From Cryptomeria japonica (lineage: Eukaryota > Streptophyta > Pinopsida > Cupressales > Cupressaceae), in the NCBI RefSeq assembly GCF_030272615.1, contig NC_081415.1, forward strand, positions 631,013,240 to 631,077,239: 64,000 nucleotides of DNA. The letters are read 5' to 3'. Position numbers and translations under genes: made by a program. Numbering within the stretch: the stretch's first letter is position 1; each line of letters begins with the position of its first letter. The notes beneath the pieces were generated by a model. That model was not told where the DNA came from. It made no database searches and saw nothing but the letters and a program-made list of their open reading frames with translations. Positions 10,415-23,277 of this stretch are shown here, one piece after another.

Positions 10415-11730
10415 TCAGATCTGCAGCTACCTGTTCTTGTTTTTTGAGAATTTTGCATTTGAAGCAGATCTGGGGTTTCAGGCTTTTTTTTGTGTGTTTA
10501 GGGTTAAGGTTTTTTTTTTTCTGAGCACTTTGGGCCTAAATGGACCTCACCATCGTGCTCAGAAGACCCAAAAACCCCTATAGTCATATAAAATTTGTCC
10601 ATTTTTGACCCCTAAGCATCTGGGTGATTTTTTTCTCTCCAAGCCAGGCCGTACGACCCTGGCACGCAAATCAAGAAAAAAATTTGAAGAAAAAAAAATT
10701 GCTTTTTTACGGCATGCAGGCCGAATTGTTTTGATTTTTCAAAAAAAAAAAAAATTCAAAAAAAAGATCAAAACAAATAAAAAACGCATTAAAAAAAAAA
10801 GGAGGTTTTTTTAAAAAACCTACGAGTACCAGACCTGACAGTCCGGCGCCGTATGGACCTGTCAGGCCGGCCCCACAGGCGCTGCCAGCCTCTAGCCTTG
10901 GCTCCTGCCACTACTCTGGCAAGTTTTTGCTGCCGGCCGAGCTTCGGCCCCACGCTAGCAAGTCTGTGCTACCGCTCCGGCAAGTTTTCGTCGCCGACCG
11001 AGCCCTGGCCCCCGCCGGCAAGTCCCTGCTCCCGCTCCGACGAAGATCTCCGGCCCCCGCCGGTGAACCACCTCCGCCCAGCCGTTGCGCCGCTCTACCC
11101 TAGCAACACCTCCGCCCGGCCCACGCGCCACCTCTGCCCGGCCCGAGCCCCACCTCCGCCCGGAGCACAACCAGTCCCTCCTCTCTAGTCTTTTTGAGAG
11201 GGGGTTGGTTTTTTGGGCCTAGATCGTGCATCCGGAGTCGGATTTTGGCGAACGAATAGGAATTGGAAAGGTGATTCTGAGTCGGACCTTGTGGTGGTAG
11301 AATTTTTTCTTAGATCTATTGTTTGACTATGTTTTTTACTAGTCAAAGTCGGGCTTCTTTTTTGCACTTCTTGGGCCATAGAATGGGCAAACGGACTCCG
11401 TTTTTCGAAAACGAATAGGCGTTGGAAAGATCTCAGCATGATCTCTTCATATTTGTGATATTTTTTCTCATAATTTTCACTAGGTACATGAGATATCAGT
11501 TTGAAGTTTTTTTGCTTATGCACTACTTCCTTCTCAGTACTATGTACTAGGGTTTGGGTTTCTCCATTGTGGGGGGGTGTTTTTTTTCTCACTTTCTGTC
11601 ATTTATCTCAGAAATCAGGAACACCTAAACTCTCAAAACAAACAAACCCTTCTGCATCTTCTGTCTATTTTGAAAGATCACATAATAAAAACAACCAACA
11701 AGCAGGTGCAGAGTTTTTTTCTTTGTTCTC
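10415..11730 (+). other. Untranslated leader of the copia element, with a GC-rich CpG-rich block
   Basis: The leader is 1.3 kb long and has no recognisable gene. It contains poly-A runs (10,678-10,802) and then a strikingly GC-rich, CpG-rich block (about 10,830-11,190). Within it a unit of about 61 bp, starting GCAAGT, is repeated twice (10,919-10,979 and 10,980-11,040), each unit holding a second GCAAGT. The block may hold packaging or dimerisation signals; that is inference. Confidence 0.7.
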
Positions 11731-14700
11731 ATGGCAGATCCTTCAGTTGAGTTGTTGACTTCACACAACTATCACACCTGGAAGCCCCGCATCACAAGGC
11801 TTCTCAGGTCACAAGAGTTGTGGGCTACATTGGATGAGGTTCAGCCAGACCTTCACCATCCTTATGAGGTTCTTATGTACCGGAACAAGCTGGATGAGGC
11901 CATGGGTTTGATCGCTTTGCATGTCTCCGAAAGTCTTCTGTTTCACCTTGATGAGTTGCTTACTCCTTGGGATATGTGGTTGAAGTTTGATTCTCTCTTT
12001 GGGAGGGTCAATGAGATTCGGGCATTACAGATTGAGGTAGAGTTGACTTCATTGTTACCGGATACCTTTCCCACTATTGAGGATTTTTTGAACAAATTCA
12101 AGACTACCAGATCTGTTCTTCAGGGATGTGGAAAGAACAAGACCGATACAGAGTGCATTCATTTGATTCTTTCCAAGCTTCGGGGTCCCTTTCAGTTTTT
12201 TGTCTCTGCTTTCTACTCCACCATGGATGGTTTGGGTACTAATTTCACCATGCCCAGCTTTGATGTCTTTTGTGAGCCCTTGTCTCGTGAGCAGTCTCAT
12301 CTTTCTCAGTTGGATACGCTCTCAGGCTCCAAGAACAAAGCATTGGTTGCTCAGTCCTCTAAGGAGAAGGACAAACAGAAGCTAAAACCGAAGCAGAAAA
12401 AGCCTTCTGCAGGTAGTGAGAATTCCTCCAAGCCTGCTCCTAAGTCTGATTCAAAACCCGTTCCTCCCAAACAAGGGAAATCTTCATAGTTCGGTGAGTC
12501 TTCCTCTAAGACTAAGAAGAAATCATCAGACACTTGCAGTTTTTGTGGAAAGGACAAACATCCAATTTCCAGGTGTTGGAAACAATTAGAGGCTTTAGAG
12601 GAAGCCATGCAGCAGCATCATATTTCCTCACCTCAGGCGTCTTCTCCTTCCATAGGGAAAGGCCATGCTCTCACTGCTAGAGCTTCAACCTCTGGGTCCA
12701 CTTGGATTCTTGATTTTGGTGCTTCTCACCATATGACACACACTCAGCAGTTGGTTACTTCTCTTGCCTCTTGTGGTATTTCACAGATTGCAGTGGGTGA
12801 CTCAGTTCAGCTTTCCATCTTGGGTTCAGGTTTTGTCTCTTTGGATGGGGGTACTCTACAGGATGTTCTGGTTGTCCCTGACATCTCAACGAACCTCCTG
12901 TCCATTTATCAGATTTGCCACTCTGGCTCTAGTAAGACAACTGAGTTCTCACCACATGATGTGGTTATTCGGGACCTCCATGACCCTGATTTGGTTGTGG
13001 CTTCTGGTAGTGTGGATTCTGCATCTCGTCTCTACAGATTTGACGAATTTGAGCCCTCTTCGGGTACAGGTTCATCTCTCATAGCACATGCAGATTCAGT
13101 GAGTAAGCTTTGACATGAGCGATTGGGCCATGTCAATTACAGATATCTTCAGCGGATGAGTACACAGGCACTTGTTCTTGGGCTCCCACAGATTTCCTGC
13201 ACTAATGGTGTTTGCCATGGTTGTGTTCTTGGCAAGCATCACAGAGATCCCTTTCTGAAAGGGAGAGCCTCTCGTGCTTTGGCACCCTTGGAGTTGATTC
13301 ACAGTGATCTCATGTCATTTCCCACTCCTTCTTTTTTAGGGGCCAAGTATGTACTCATGTTTATTGATGACTTATCCAGACGCACATGGGTGTACTTTCT
13401 TAAGTACAAGTCTGATGTCTTTGATTCATTTCGAATCTTCAAGACATTTGTCGAGAAGCAGTTTGGCTGTTCTATTCGGCGGATATGTACAGATAATGGG
13501 GGGGAGTATGTGAATCAGGCTTTCAGAGATTTTTGCACTGAGCATGGTTTGCAGCATCAGTTTACTGTTCCCTACACCCCTCAGGAGAATGGTGTCACTG
13601 AACGCAAGAACAGAACTTTACGGGAGATGGCGAATTGTATGATTCAGTCCAGGTCCATGGATTCATCTTTTTGGGCTGAGGCAATCAATTGTGCCAACTA
13701 TATTCAGAATTGGATGCCTCACAAGGCTATTCGACATATGACTCCTGAGGAGGCTTAGTCTCATGACAAGCTTGATGTTTCCTTTTTTCGAGTATTTGGT
13801 AGTGAGGCATGGGCCTTTATTCCTGATGCTCAGAGGAAAGCCATGGAGCGGAAGAGCGGACCACTCATTTTTGTTGGCTACTGTGAGGATGTTAAGGCGT
13901 ACAGGTTGTTTGATCCTGATTCCAGAGAGGTCCTGTTTCGACGGGATGTTCAGTTTGATGAGCATCTTCCCACAGTGGATACCCCGACTCCATTATCTAC
14001 TCCTCTGCTTACTCTGGCCACTGCACCACTTCAGGATCTTTTTGAGGATGATTCTGATGATGGTGCTGATGATCCACCATCCCCACCTCCACCATCCCCA
14101 CCTCCACCTGCTCCACCTTAGATGCCCAAGTGGGCTCGCCTTACTGTTGCAGCGGCAGGTCCTCTGGCTGGTGACCCTTCACATACTCATCGCACTCGTT
14201 CTCACACAGTGGGTTCTAGTCTTTTGAGTCATGCTATTTTAAATGATCCTCAGAAGTTTTCAGAGGCGACAGGTCACCCTGAGTGGGATTGTGCTATGGA
14301 GGAGGAGTATTCTTCTTTGATGAGGAATCATACATGGGATCTCTATCCTCTTCCTAAGGGCAGAAAGATGGTTAGGTGTCGCTAGTTGTATCACACTAAA
14401 TATGCTGCTGATGGTTCCATTGATAAGTACAAGGCACGTCTTGTTGTGAAGGGTTTTTCACAGGTTGAGGGTATTGATTACTCCGAGACATTTGCCCCTG
14501 TCGCCAAGATGAATTCCATTCACTTTGTACTTTCTCTTGCAGCTTCTCAGCGTTGGCCTGTTTTTCAGATGGATGTGAAGAGTGCCTTCTTGCATGGGGA
14601 TCTACAGGAGGAAATCTACATGGAACAACCTCAAGGATTTGTGCAGGATAGTTCTTTGGTTTGTAAACTTCGGCGTTCATTGTATGGTCTCAAACAGGCC

Positions 14701-15780
14701 CCTAGGGCTTGGTATGAGAAGATGGACTCTTTCTTGCTCTCCATTGGGTTCTCCCGCAGTCATTCTAATCACACCGTCTACATTCAGCTTCTTGAGGGTG
14801 ACATTTTGATTCTTGTGCTATATGTTGATGTTCTTCTCATCACGGGTAGCTCATCCTCAATGATTCAGCATATTCAGCGTGCCTTGATGGATCAGTTTGA
14901 GATGACAGATCTCGGTCCCTTGCACTATTTCCTTGGTCTTCAGGTGATTCAGTCTTCTGATGGGATCTCTCTCTACCAACAGAAGTATGCTCTTGACATG
15001 CTTCAATGCTTCGGCATGCTTGATTGCAAGCCTACTCCCACACCATTTCAGTCAGGGGTTGTTTTGACCACAGCTTGTCCCACTCCTTCAGTTGATTCTA
15101 CACTTTACAGGCAGTTGGTAGGCAATTTGTTGTACCTGACTCACACCCGTCCTGATATTTCCTTTGCGGTTGGTCTTGTCTCTCGCTTCTCCCATGATCC
15201 TCATGAGAGTCATTGGCAAGCTGCCAAACGTATTTTGAGGTACATTCAGGGCACTAGTTCTCATGGCATTCATTATACATCAGGGGAACCACACATTGTT
15301 GGCTACACTGACTCAGATTGGGCTGGTGATGTCACTGATCGGAAGTCTACTTCCGGCTTTGTTTTCTATCTTGGCTCTGGTCCTATCACATGGTCTTGCA
15401 AAAAGCAGACTGCTCATGCATTATCATCTATAGAGGCTGAGTATCGCTCTGCTGTGCTCGCTGGTCAGGAGATCCTATGGCTTCGATAGTTGATGACTGA
15501 GTTTGGTTTTCCTCCTGATAGTCCCACTGTTCTTTGGTGTGACAATCAGAGTGCTATTCATATATCCTGCAACCCGGTAGAGAATCAGCGGACGAAGCAC
15601 ATTGAGCTTCACATGCATTTCATCCGTCAGTTGATTCAGGATGGTGTTCTCATTCTGGAGTACATTCCCACTTCTGAGCAGATTGCAGACATCTTCACGA
15701 AACCTTTTGCATCGCCGTGCTATCTTCAATTGCGCTCTATGCTTGGGGTGAAGGAAGTTGTCCTTGGGGGGTCTTTATGA
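11731..15780 (+). pseudogene. gag-pol: Copia gag-pol polyprotein, 1350 codons, six in-frame stops, no frameshift
   Basis: One frame runs from ATG 11,731 to TGA 15,778. Domains in order: gag (residues about 1-200, UBN2-like); zinc knuckle CSFCGKDKHPISRC (about 270); protease at about 325 with D-F-G in place of D-S-G; GAG-pre-integrase with CHGC (about 490); integrase core with HSD, TDNGGEY and the catalytic Glu in QENGVTERKNR (about 520-670); reverse transcriptase (about 885-1130) with YVDV where YVDD is needed; RNase H with TDSDWAGD and LSSIEAEY, continuing past the last stop. Stops begin at 12,487, 13,111, 13,756, 14,119, 14,383 and 15,487. Three replace a conserved Trp (13,111, 13,756, 14,383). 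The protease and RT changes add to the loss of function. Confidence 0.95.
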
Positions 15781-15982
15781 GGCCTTCCTTCCTTCTTCTT
15801 CTTTCAGCATGTTCTTTTATCTCTTTTTGGAGAGGAGTTTTTTCCCACTGGGTTTTCTCCTTTGTCTCCGTTTCATAGAGATTTCATTGTATTTGGGTAC
15901 CTGATCAGGCCTTGTTGCCGGGACCCATCTTTCATGCTTTCAGTAGTTGTTCTAGGTTTTAGCTTCTCCCTAAGTCTAGCTT

Positions 15983-15991
15983 AAGGGGGGG
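15983..15991 (+). other. Polypurine tract of the copia element
   Basis: AAGGGGGGG immediately precedes the 3' LTR and primes plus-strand DNA synthesis in this element class. Confidence 0.9.
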
Positions 15992-16365
15992 TGTTAGAGT
16001 AATTGGGTCTTTAATTGATTAATTAAACATTATTTGTTTAATTCTTTAAGTTTCCAATTATCTTTTTACACTTAAGCTAACATTAGGTGCATATAATTAA
16101 TTATTTTAATTAATTATTATGTGCAAACCTAGGGTTTTCCCTTTTTAGGGTTTCTTGACCTATTAGAGATTATTTTTCTTTTCATTGTATTATCTTTTCA
16201 CAATACTTTTTTTCTGGTGAATTGGAGCTCTCTTGTTTGGAGAATAGTTTTTCCTGTGTTTTTCTTGTTCTTCATATTTTGCTTCATTGCTTCTCCTTGT
16301 AACAGGTTATTCGACTTGCAGAAGATCTTCAGGCTACTGTGAGGTTGTATTTCTCAACTCCTATA
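15992..16365 (+). mobile_element. 3' LTR of the copia element (374 bp)
   Basis: It matches the 5' LTR at 10,029-10,402 along its whole length, with about eight substitutions and no indels. The CTCAA target duplication follows at 16,366-16,370. Confidence 0.95.
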
Positions 16366-16370
16366 CTCAA

Positions 16371-19300
16371 TTGGTGCAAGAGGAGGACACTCAAAGTGAG
16401 ACCTCTCCAATCAGTAAGGTAGGGCCAGTGACAGATGGAGAAAACTTGATGATGAGAAGAACAATGCTCAAGATACCCCAAGCTCAAGAGCCACCACAGA
16501 GGAAAAGTTTTTTTAGGACCACTTGTAAGTCACATGGGAAAATTTGTAAGGTGATTGTGGATTTAGGTTCCATAGAGAATATTGTCTCAGTTGAAATGGT
16601 GGATAAGCTCAAACTGAAAAGATTACCTCATCTCACTCCTTCTAAGGTATCATGGCTCAATCGGGGTCAACATGTCTTAGTTGATGAACAAGCATGGGTG
16701 GACTTTTAAATTGGTGAGTACAAGGACAAACTACTATGTGACATATTGCTTATGGATGCTTGTCATCTGCTTTTGGGTCATCCATGGCAATATGATGTGA
16801 GAGCTAGTCATGATGGAGAAAAGAACAACTATCTCATCACCAAAAATCGCAAGAAGTATCAGATGGATCCATTACCTAATCCAAAAGAGGAAAAGCAAGT
16901 AGGTTCAAGTGTCATGTTGCTGAGTGGTAAAGAGTTTCTTAAAGTATTGAAACAAGAGGGTAATCAGGGCTATGCTACAGTGATAAAGCCTAAAGATGAA
17001 GCTAAGGAAAATCCGATGAGTGAAGTGCCTCAAGAGGTGCAAGGTTTGCTAAAGAAATATGCAGAAGTTATAGGAGATGATATGCCTAATTCTTTGCGTC
17101 TAATGAGAGATGTAAATCATCAAATAGACTTGATACCGGGGGCAAATCTGCCTATAAAATGACACCTAGTCAAAATAAAGAGATTGCCAAACAAGTGCAA
17201 GAACTCTTAGACAAAGGGTTTATCAAAAAGAGTTTGATTCCATGTGTTGTTCCTACTGTATTAGTGCCTAAAAAAGGAGGTAAATGGAGAATGTGCGCTG
17301 ACTCAAGAGCAATCAATAAGATCAATATAAGGTACCGATTTCCCATGCCAAGGATTGAGGACCCATTGGACAATCTAGGTAGAGCAAGGTACTTCACAAA
17401 GGTGGACTTGAAGTCTGGTTATCATCAGATAAGGATTAGACTAGGTGATGAGTGGAAGACAACCTTTAGAACCAATGCAGGCCTATATGAGTGGTTGGTG
17501 ATGCCATTTGGCCTCACCAATGCACCTAGTACCTTTCAAAGCCTCATGAATGAAGTCTTAGTTGAGTTTATTGGTAAATTTGTTATAGTGTATCTTGATG
17601 AAACTTTGATCTTCAACAGGTCCAAGGAGGAACACCTTAAGCATGTGGAGATAGTCTTGAAGAAGTTGAAGGAGGCTCAACTCAAAATCAACCTTGAAAA
17701 ATGTGATTTTTTAAAAACAGAGTTAGTTTACCTTGGTTTTTTTATTTCACAAGGTTGTTTAAAGATGGATCCAAGTAAGGTAGAAGCAATACTTAATTGG
17801 CCTATACCTAGGGGCATAAGTGATGTTAGGAGTTTTCATGGAATGGCATCTTTCTAGAGGAAGTTTGTGAGAAACTTTAGCCATGTTTGTGCTCCTATAC
17901 TCAACACCATTAAAGGAGGGATTAAATGTCACTTTAAGTGGACAGAGGAAGCCAACAAGGGGTTTGAAATGTTGAAAGCTAAGATAGCAGAGCTGCCAAC
18001 CCTTAGATTGCCTGATTTCAATCAAATGTTTACAGTAGAATGTGATGCTAGCCAAAGGGCAATAGGGGCAGTTTTAAGCCAAGAAGGTCATCCTATAGCC
18101 TTCTTCTTAGAGAATTTAAATAAAGCTAAGAAAAGATACTCCACACATGACTTGGATTTGTATGCCATGGTGCAAGAATTGAAGAAGTGGCATCATTACT
18201 TGCTGCCCAAAGAGTTTGTAGTTTTCAGTGACAACCATGCCCTTAGTTTCCTCAATGGGCAAGAGAAGTTGAACCGGAGACACCTAAAGTGGGTTGAATA
18301 CCTACAATCCTATACCTTCACTATTAAGCACAAAAAGGGCACAACAAATAAGATAGCTAATGCACTAAGTAGGAGAGTCATGACTATGCAGGAGATACAA
18401 TTGCAAAGTGTAGGATTGAATGCATTAAAAAACCTCTACAAGGATGATAAAGATTTTGTAGAGATATATACTGTTTGTTTTCATTTTTATAAGACCTCAC
18501 ATGTCTCTTATTCAGAATATATGATACAAGAGGGTTTGTTGTTCAAAGGACATCTTCTTTGCATACCCCAATGTTCTTCTATGAGACAAAATATTATCCA
18601 AGAAAAGCATCAATGAGGTCTAGGAGGTCATTTTAGCATAGATAAGACTTTGGAGCAGGTTGGTAGGTTTTACTATTGGCCCAAGTTGCAATCAGAAGTG
18701 AGAAGGTTTGTAGAAAAATGTGCAATCTATCAAAGAGAAAAGGGTTTATCAAGTAATGTAGGTCTATACCAACCTTTGGTCATACCTCAGTGGCCTTGGG
18801 AATGTTTGAGTATGGATTTTCTGTTAGGCTTGCCAAGAACTCCAAGGGGATTTGATAGTGTCTATGTGGTGGTAGATAGGTTCAGCAAAATGGCACATTT
18901 TATACCTTGCAAGAACACCAATGATGCCACCTATATTGTAGGCCTCTTCTTCAAAGAAATAGTTAGAATTTGTGATCTTCCAATCAACATTGTTAGTGAT
19001 AGAGATGTGAAGTTTTTAAGCCAATTTTGGAGAAAATTTTGGAGAAAGTTGGGCACTAAATTATCCTTTTATCTGCCTATCATCCTCAATCAAATGGTCA
19101 GCCAGAGGTAGTCAATAGATCATTGGGTAATTTGCTAAGATGTCTTACAAAACAACATGGGCAAGCTTGGGATTTGGTACTCAGTCAGGCAGAATATGCA
19201 AACAATGGCTCAGTGAACCGAAGCACAGGTAAAATTCCCTTTGAGATAGTGTATGGATTTCATCCTAGGGGCATATTAGAGCTCAAAGATCTCAGTTCTA

Positions 19301-19890
19301 TGGCACCTAAGAGTGCACAAGGTGAGAATTTTGTAAAAGGTATCAAAGAAGTGCATGATAAGGTAAGGCAGACCTTACAACAAAAGTCAGAGCAGTATAA
19401 GGTGAATGTTGATAAAACAAGAAGGAATGTGCAATTTAAAGTTGGAGACTTAGTATTATCATACCTAAGGAAGGAGAGACTTCCAAAAGGGCAATCTACT
19501 AGGCTATTGATGAAGAATATTGGACCTCTCAAGGTGGTGCACAAATATGGACCGAATGCATATGAAGTTGAACTCCCTCCCACCTTGAGTATTTCTCCTA
19601 TCTTTAATGTATGTGATCTCTATCTATACAAGGGAGAGTCACAAACAAATCAATTGGATACCTCATCACAGGTTAATGAAGATTGGGTGGGATATTTCCC
19701 ACAAAGCCAACCGGTGAAGTTGGAAAGTATCTTGGACACCACGGTAGTAAAGAAGACAAGGAATGGAGTCTACAAGCATTATCTTGTCAATTGGGAAGGG
19801 TTACTTGAATAAGATGTTATGTGGATGTTAGAATCAGATATCCTTCAACATGGAGTTGAAATTGCAGACCTCTTAACTCAAGGGACTTGA
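16371..19890 (+). pseudogene. pol: Chromovirus pol: protease, RT, RNase H, integrase, chromodomain; broken
   Basis: This is the pol part of the gag-pol frame that resumes after the copia insert. The protease has VIVDLGSIENIVS (D-L-G-S for D-S-G-S), then LLLGHPWQYD. RT starts near 17,160 with [33 protein letters not shown] and YLDE where YLDD is needed. RNase H follows (ECDASQRAIGAVLSQ, DNHALSFL). Integrase has a damaged zinc finger (CAIYQ), SMDFLLGLP and VSDRDVKF. A C-terminal chromodomain (about 19,715-19,860) has YLVNWEGL and W-x-L-E, which in chromoviruses guides insertion into heterochromatin. Lesions are a TAA at 16,707, a frameshift near 17,155, TAG 17,855, TGA 18,614, a frameshift near 19,075 and TAA 19,810. 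Confidence 0.92.
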
Positions 19891-19902
19891 GTTCTTTGTC
19901 CT

Positions 19903-19914
19903 AGGGGAGTATGG
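19903..19914 (+). other. Polypurine tract of the chromovirus
   Basis: AGGGGAGTATGG stands directly before the TG of the 3' LTR. Confidence 0.75.
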
Positions 19915-21539
19915 TGCATGGAACCTAACACTCCAATCATGCAATTTTGTTTTTCCTAAGTTTTTGTGTTGTCTTTCATGATTTAATAATGGACCAACCA
20001 TTTGGGACTCAGTAGAGCCATGGTTGATTTGTCCAAGCTTTTGGTTGTGTCATTTGTGTCCAAGATGCTATCAACCTAGGAAGTTGTAATGCTAATGTTG
20101 ATCACATGAGTAGTACTCTAGATCATTGTCATCATGTAATAAGGGTCTATTGTTTTGTGTTTAGGTCTTCTAGGATGCTTGAGGGCCTTTGGGAGCCTTG
20201 GAATGCACTTGAGTGCAAAGTTGCAACCAAGGTGTCAAAAAGATGTAAAAGTTGTTGAGCAACATTTTGCAACATTTTGCAAAAGTTTCATTTTTTATGA
20301 TTGGCATTGAAAAGTTGGTTCAACCAACTGAAAAATGGGCATATAAGCCAAAACATCTTCATTGTACGGGTTGGAGAATTTGGAATGCAAGAACAAGTTT
20401 TTGAGTTATAAGCAAATCTTGTTTTCTTTACCGTTTTAATAGTTTTCTTGGTTTTTTGTTGCATTGTATGGTCTAGTACGGACTTGTCAGTCTAGAATCT
20501 CATTGCAAGGCATGAGATTTTGTTGAAACATATTTCCAGCAAGGTAGATTAGTAGTTCTAAGTGTGTTTAGTTGCAAAGATCTCATTCATCCTCTGTAAC
20601 TAGGTGCAAAACCCTTGCAAAGTAGGGTTTAAGAGAAAAATGGCTCTAACCTGAGCATCCATTGATGCAACCAGTTGAAATAAAATGGAATGCTAGGTTA
20701 GGGTCTCTAAATATGACTAGAGTAGGTTTTGTTGTTTTGCAGGCCTTTGTGGTGTTTGTGCAATGAAGCCCTAGACTCACTGCTAGGAGTTAGTGAGTTA
20801 GGACAACAGAAGATGTACAAATTCTGAGCACATGTGGATTGGTGGAAGAGAAATGGACCCATGGTTGGAAAGACCTCTGAGTTCTCTTGAAGAATCCCTA
20901 ATTAGATTTGGCAGATGTTTTGACTGGTGAAGGTTTTGAAGAACAAGTTTGTAAGTCACCCAGGTAGGCCTAAACCCTTGAAAATAGGACAGTTTTGGTT
21001 CCCACCTGTGTACGGAAAATCTAGATGCAATTATTCAATATTGTATGAAAATTTGAAAAGGGTGCTCGAATCTGGAATTTATTTGTGGCCTTGTTTAGGG
21101 CGATTTCAAACTAAGCCCTAAAAACCACCAATGGAGGGCTAATTGAATTAGGCCTATTTGGGAGCCGGTAGAGACAAAGAGAGGTTAGGAAACCTTAGCG
21201 ATGGGTTTGAAGGTGCATAAACCCCTAAAAAAATTCAAAGAAACTATGTAAATGTATTTTCCCCACCTAGAATGAGTTGGTGAATTGTGATCCTTTGCAG
21301 AGGTTGTTGGAGCCTTAGGAGTGGTGTTGGGGATTGAGGTGGAAGACTCAACATGATTTGTTGATTGTCTAAGATCACTGGCTATACCTTGGAGGAAATC
21401 CAAATTGGATCAGACCTTGGAGGTCTAGATAGCAAAAACCCCTACCAAGTGTCATTGGATGGGCTTGAGGAGTTAGAAGGTTGAGTGAGACAAGAAACCA
21501 AGAAGGTGAATAGAACAAGCTCCAAGACTCTCTACATCA
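19915..21539 (+). mobile_element. 3' LTR of the chromovirus (1625 bp)
   Basis: It starts TGCATGGAACCTAACACTCC and ends ..TCTCTACATCA. It is collinear with the 5' LTR, with scattered substitutions and small indels such as a doubled GCAACATTTT near 20,260. GGAGG (21,540-21,544), the target duplication, follows. Confidence 0.9.
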
Positions 21540-21799
21540 GGAGGCTAAGCCATTATCACATCTATGAAATAAATGCATCATGGAACTAACTAAATGAAAA
21601 CAAAATGATAATAATTTTCTTTTTCAAATGATAACATATGCAAAATGCATGATAAAAAGAGATAACAATGTGCTTGATTTTTATGATTTTTTTACTAAGT
21701 ACACAAACCATGAAAGAATGCACCTTAATCTAAAAGTTCTTTACAAATATTAGATAAACTAAAAATAAAAAAAATATGCAAGAGTAAGAATTTCGGGTT
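21540..21799 (-). mobile_element. Start of the internal region cut by the chromovirus
   Basis: This AT-rich piece joins the sequence left of 7304 once the chromovirus is removed. It carries the minus-strand ATG at 21,581, whose frame continues without a stop across the target site into the repeat-peptide frame at 7304-6659. No convincing primer-binding site was found next to block C. Confidence 0.4.
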
Positions 21800-23277
21800 C
21801 ATCAAAAAGTACTGGATGAAAATGGAATCGAGTAGTATTAAAACCTAAATCCACTTTCATTCAAACATTGGAATACGAAAGAACCTAAAGGAGTGATTCT
21901 CTTTGACTCACTCTTATGAAAGAGAGTCAAGGGATACTTTTAGGGTTTTTATTCCTTTGCTGCTATGAAAGGGAATGTGCAAAATATGAGAGAATGTGAA
22001 ACTATGTAAAGAAGATGAATATAAGTGAAGTTAAAATATCAAGAACAATAGACTGATTAACAACAAAACTAATAAAATAAGTACATATTTGAGATTGAAA
22101 TTTTGTTGTGCACCTATGGTCAAAATCTGAACTTGAATTGGTAGGACCAAGGCATTCTACACCCTAGTTTAATAAACCATGATGAGCTACAAATTGGGAA
22201 TCTGGTTTCTGAGACTATCTGAGCCGTGTCTTGGAAATTTGAATCAAAAAAATGAGCACCATGGTATGGAGCACCCTAGTCTCAAAGGACAAGGGTGTGG
22301 GGCACCCTAGTCCCTAAAAACCAAGATCATTTTTTGTCGACAAACCTACACTTGTTTGCTAAGACTTTTTGGAAACTGCTCGCTCTGATGGAAACCTGTA
22401 ACTACACACAAGAGGAAAGAAAGGGGGGTTGTGGATAGGGATTTTCCTTAGGTGAAACCCCGGGTTTGAAATTAGCCCTAATTTAAATAGAATTTGAACT
22501 TGAATTGAATTGGAAAAGCTTGCCTTTTGAGGGCAAGGCTAAAATGCTTGAATGTAAATGATTATACCTTCAAAAGGTGATGCAATGTTCTTAGAATGAG
22601 TTCTCTATGTGTTGATGCAATAGCTTGATAAATCACATAAAATCCATCATAAAATCATAATTGAAGATGCCTTGATGTGTTTTTTTGTTCCTTGAATCAG
22701 ATCTGCTCTTAAGAAAGAAGGAATTTTCTCTTGAATTGATGATAATGTTAGCATATGATTAGATTATATAAATGAACTAAGAGGGATTCCTTATATAGGG
22801 ATTTTCATAATTAAAATCACCTTTAGGCCGAATTAGAATTGATATATTTTCACACATAGTGGGATTTGGATAGGGTAAGACCACCTTAATAATCTCCCAA
22901 AATTCGAGGGAAAAGTTTAGGCCCAGGTAGTATACTACTTGGTCTGACCAACTTTTTTTTATTTTCTATGAATGCGAGATAGCACGATTCTAATGCTAAA
23001 TCCAACTTGGTGGCTCAAACCAAGATGTGTAGATATGTGAAATATGCTTTGTGAGTCAAAATTAGGGCAAAATTAGGATTAAAATAATGAAGGGCATGCC
23101 TAGAATTAAGGGACCAAATAAGGGTGCGATGATGTAATAAAGTGGATAAGACCCATAATATTAATTTATTTATCAATAAAGCTCCTATAATACATAGAGG
23201 AAAGAGAAAGACTAAAATAGGTTCTAGGAGAGTGAAATTGGACACACTAGTAAAGGTGTACAATTTACGACACTAAA
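21800..23277 (-). mobile_element. LTR block C, minus strand
   Basis: It is collinear with block B from AAAATGGAATCGAG (near 21,818) to GTGTACAATTTACGACACT (23,256-23,274). A TATA-like sequence CCCTATATAAGG lies on the minus strand near 22,790. Repeated words with 'CACCCTAGTC' (22,150-22,310) parallel those in block B. With B it may bound a compact element of about 4 kb, or all blocks may be separate solo or tandem LTRs. Confidence 0.55.

Noticed and set aside
10605..10814. Lys-rich 69-codon frame
   Set aside because: It is the translation of poly-A runs in the copia leader.
10853..11188. 111-codon Pro/Ala-rich frame in the copia leader
   Set aside because: It is a by-product of the GC-rich repeat block, with no domain and no conserved start context.
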